In this document: one piece after another, positions 63,000 through 64,000 of the stretch
How the letters are laid out: each line of letters begins with the position of its first letter
Position numbering within the stretch: the first letter of the stretch is position 1
Source: Chryseobacterium turcicum
Lineage (GTDB): Bacteria; Bacteroidota; Bacteroidia; Flavobacteriales; Weeksellaceae
NCBI RefSeq assembly: GCF_021010565.1
Contig: NZ_JAJNAY010000001.1
Span: 186,001 to 250,000 of the forward strand
Direction of reading: 5' to 3'
DNA: 64,000 nt
The notes under the pieces: generated by a model
The model's database searches: none
What the model was told of the DNA's origin: nothing
The model's input: the letters and a program-made list of their open reading frames with translations, nothing else
Program-made: the position numbers and the translations under genes

Positions 63000-63854
63000 A
63001 TGGGAAGTACAAGATATGACATAGACGCTCGTTTTGACAGAGCCAGAAAAGAAGGATATGCATCAAAATCTGCAAGTGAAATTTTTACGCAGAATGCAAA
63101 AAGAAGAGCACACGAATCTATGAATCCTAATGGAATTTCTTTTAGGGAATCAAGAGATTCTTCAGTACACCCGAATTCTGTTCCAATTATTTTGGGATTA
63201 GACGTTACCGGAAGTATGGGGCATATTCCCCATGAATTAATTAAAGAAGGTCTTCCAAAATTAATGGGTGGAATCATCCAAGGCGGTGTTCCCGATCCTG
63301 CACTTTTATTCTTGGGAATTGGCGATCATGAATGTGACGGTTATCCTTTGCAAGTTGGGCAATTTGAATCTGGAGACGAAGAACTGGATATGTGGTTGAC
63401 AAGAACTTATATAGAATCTGGAGGTGGCGGAAATGCCGGAGAAAGTTATCTGCTTGCTTGGTATTTTGCCGCTTTTCATACCAGAACTGATGCTTTTGAA
63501 AAAAGAAATCAAAAAGGATTATTGTTCACTGTGGGTGATGAACCTTGTTTGAAAACGCTTCCCGCTTCTGCAGTCAGAGAAATTATGGGAACGGGGCAGC
63601 AGACTTTCAAGCACACTGAATTATTGGTAGAAGCTCAAAAGAAATATGAGGTTTTTCACATCAGTGTTTTGCATTCCGGACAGGCAATAAATGCAGATAA
63701 AGGCTGGAAAGATCTTTTGGGGCAAAACTGTTTGTCTATTGAAGATTACAGAGATGTTCCGAATGTAATTAAAGAAGTAGTTTGTAACAGATTTAAAGAT
63801 CAATTTAGTAAAACTAAAGATTTAGGTGGTTTTAATAACATTCAAATGTTTTAA
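63000..63854 (+). CDS. VWA-like protein with MIDAS-type DVTGS motif
   Basis: A 284-residue cytoplasmic protein. After a basic N-terminus (YDIDARFDRARKEGYASKSA) comes SVPIILGLDVTGSMGHIPHELIKEGLPKLM. Here DVTGSMG is a MIDAS-like metal motif (classical form DxSxS, here DxTxS). ALLFLGIGDHECDGYPLQVGQFESG and ESGGGGNAGESYLLAWYFAAFHT supply further conserved-looking acidic and glycine residues, and GLLFTVGDEPCLKTLP is a strand-loop with Asp/Glu. The order suits a von Willebrand factor A fold. VWA proteins usually act as metal-dependent adaptors. It lies three bases after 62661-62996 and three before the PurA-like gene. Its target is unknown. Confidence 0.78.
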   Translation: MGSTRYDIDARFDRARKEGYASKSASEIFTQNAKRRAHESMNPNGISFRESRDSSVHPNSVPIILGLDVTGSMGHIPHELIKEGLPKLMGGIIQGGVPDPALLFLGIGDHECDGYPLQVGQFESGDEELDMWLTRTYIESGGGGNAGESYLLAWYFAAFHTRTDAFEKRNQKGLLFTVGDEPCLKTLPASAVREIMGTGQQTFKHTELLVEAQKKYEVFHISVLHSGQAINADKGWKDLLGQNCLSIEDYRDVPNVIKEVVCNRFKDQFSKTKDLGGFNNIQMF

Positions 63855-63857
63855 AAA

Positions 63858-64000
63858 ATGAAAACAGCACAACTCATTATAGGCTTAGGTTTTGGTGATG
63901 AAGGGAAAGGAATCACTACAGATTTTCTGGCTCGGCAAAATCCTGAGTCTGTAGTTATTCGTTTTTCTGGCGGTCAGCAAGCGGCGCATACTGTGATGAT
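63858..64000 (+). CDS. Adenylosuccinate synthetase (PurA)-like protein, N-terminal part
   Basis: Only the first 47 codons are in the window. The start MKTAQLIIGLGFGDEGKGIT resembles the PurA GTP-binding loop, where canonical PurA reads QWGDEGKGK; FSGGQQAAHTV resembles the canonical RFQGGNNAGHT block. PurA joins IMP and aspartate with GTP. The altered motifs (GFGDEGKGI, SGGQQAAH) suggest a divergent paralogue rather than the housekeeping purA. It is the third gene of the operon under the operator-like sites and runs off the right edge. Confidence 0.75.
   Translation, partial: MKTAQLIIGLGFGDEGKGITTDFLARQNPESVVIRFSGGQQAAHTVM

Overview
The window looks like a chromosomal segment of a Flavobacteriia member, most likely Chryseobacterium or a close Weeksellaceae relative. 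Grounds seen in the sequence: very low G+C; type IX secretion (T9SS) cargo with type A C-terminal domains and a PorW/SprE-like lipoprotein; a fused MurF-alanine racemase; Bacteroidetes-type promoters (TAnnTTTG -7 element); and few Shine-Dalgarno sites. The genus is inferred from gene content only. No rRNA, tRNA, CRISPR array, IS element or prophage was recognised.

Layout. 0-10 kb: the end of clpC, two paralogous T9SS-secreted beta-propeller proteins (634-2421 and 6440-8263), mnmA, and a LytS/LytTR-type two-component locus accompanied by three small 2TM-domain genes. The second T9SS gene sits inside that locus on the opposite strand. 10-20 kb: a TPR-like periplasmic protein, a TonB-dependent receptor, a Cu/Zn-SOD-like lipoprotein, a C-terminal processing protease, surE, guaC and acetyltransferases. 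19.5-27.5 kb: a divergent pirin/HxlR pair, a TPR-HTH regulator, fabG and a three-gene operon (repeat-rich acidic protein, rsmI, WG-repeat protein). 27.5-36.2 kb: tdk, murF-alr, a patatin/outer-membrane protein, ybeY, mnmG and a methyltransferase.

33-39 kb stands out. Two perfect parS-type palindromes flank mnmG. A degenerate array of three 165-bp repeats lies between the methyltransferase gene and pgk. The AT-rich pgk/38760 intergenic region carries many DnaA-box-like words. Together these suggest proximity to the replication origin; cumulative GC skew would decide it.

38.7-54.8 kb is mostly housekeeping: rpiB, rnr, ldcA-like, YraN, tsaB, porW/sprE, maf, kdsC and others, plus a pair of unusual secreted proteins (41041-42829, one with thrombospondin type 3 repeats) and a frameshifted small secreted protein (48196-48628). 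55-57 kb is an ECF sigma cluster whose presumed anti-sigma factor carries three near-identical 32-residue repeats. lepA follows, then a second frameshifted gene (59847-60616) broken at an A8 run.

61.4-64.0 kb is the most system-like region. A Nudix/winged-helix regulator of the NrtR type is followed, across a repeat-rich spacer, by a tight operon of a small charged protein, a VWA-like protein with a MIDAS-like DVTGS motif, and an adenylosuccinate-synthetase-like gene that runs off the window. Four copies of a 19-bp motif (TnGTGT-N6-AACGCAA) lie upstream of the regulator and the operon, two of them overlapping promoter -7 elements. This indicates a local autoregulated regulon with a nucleotide-like ligand.
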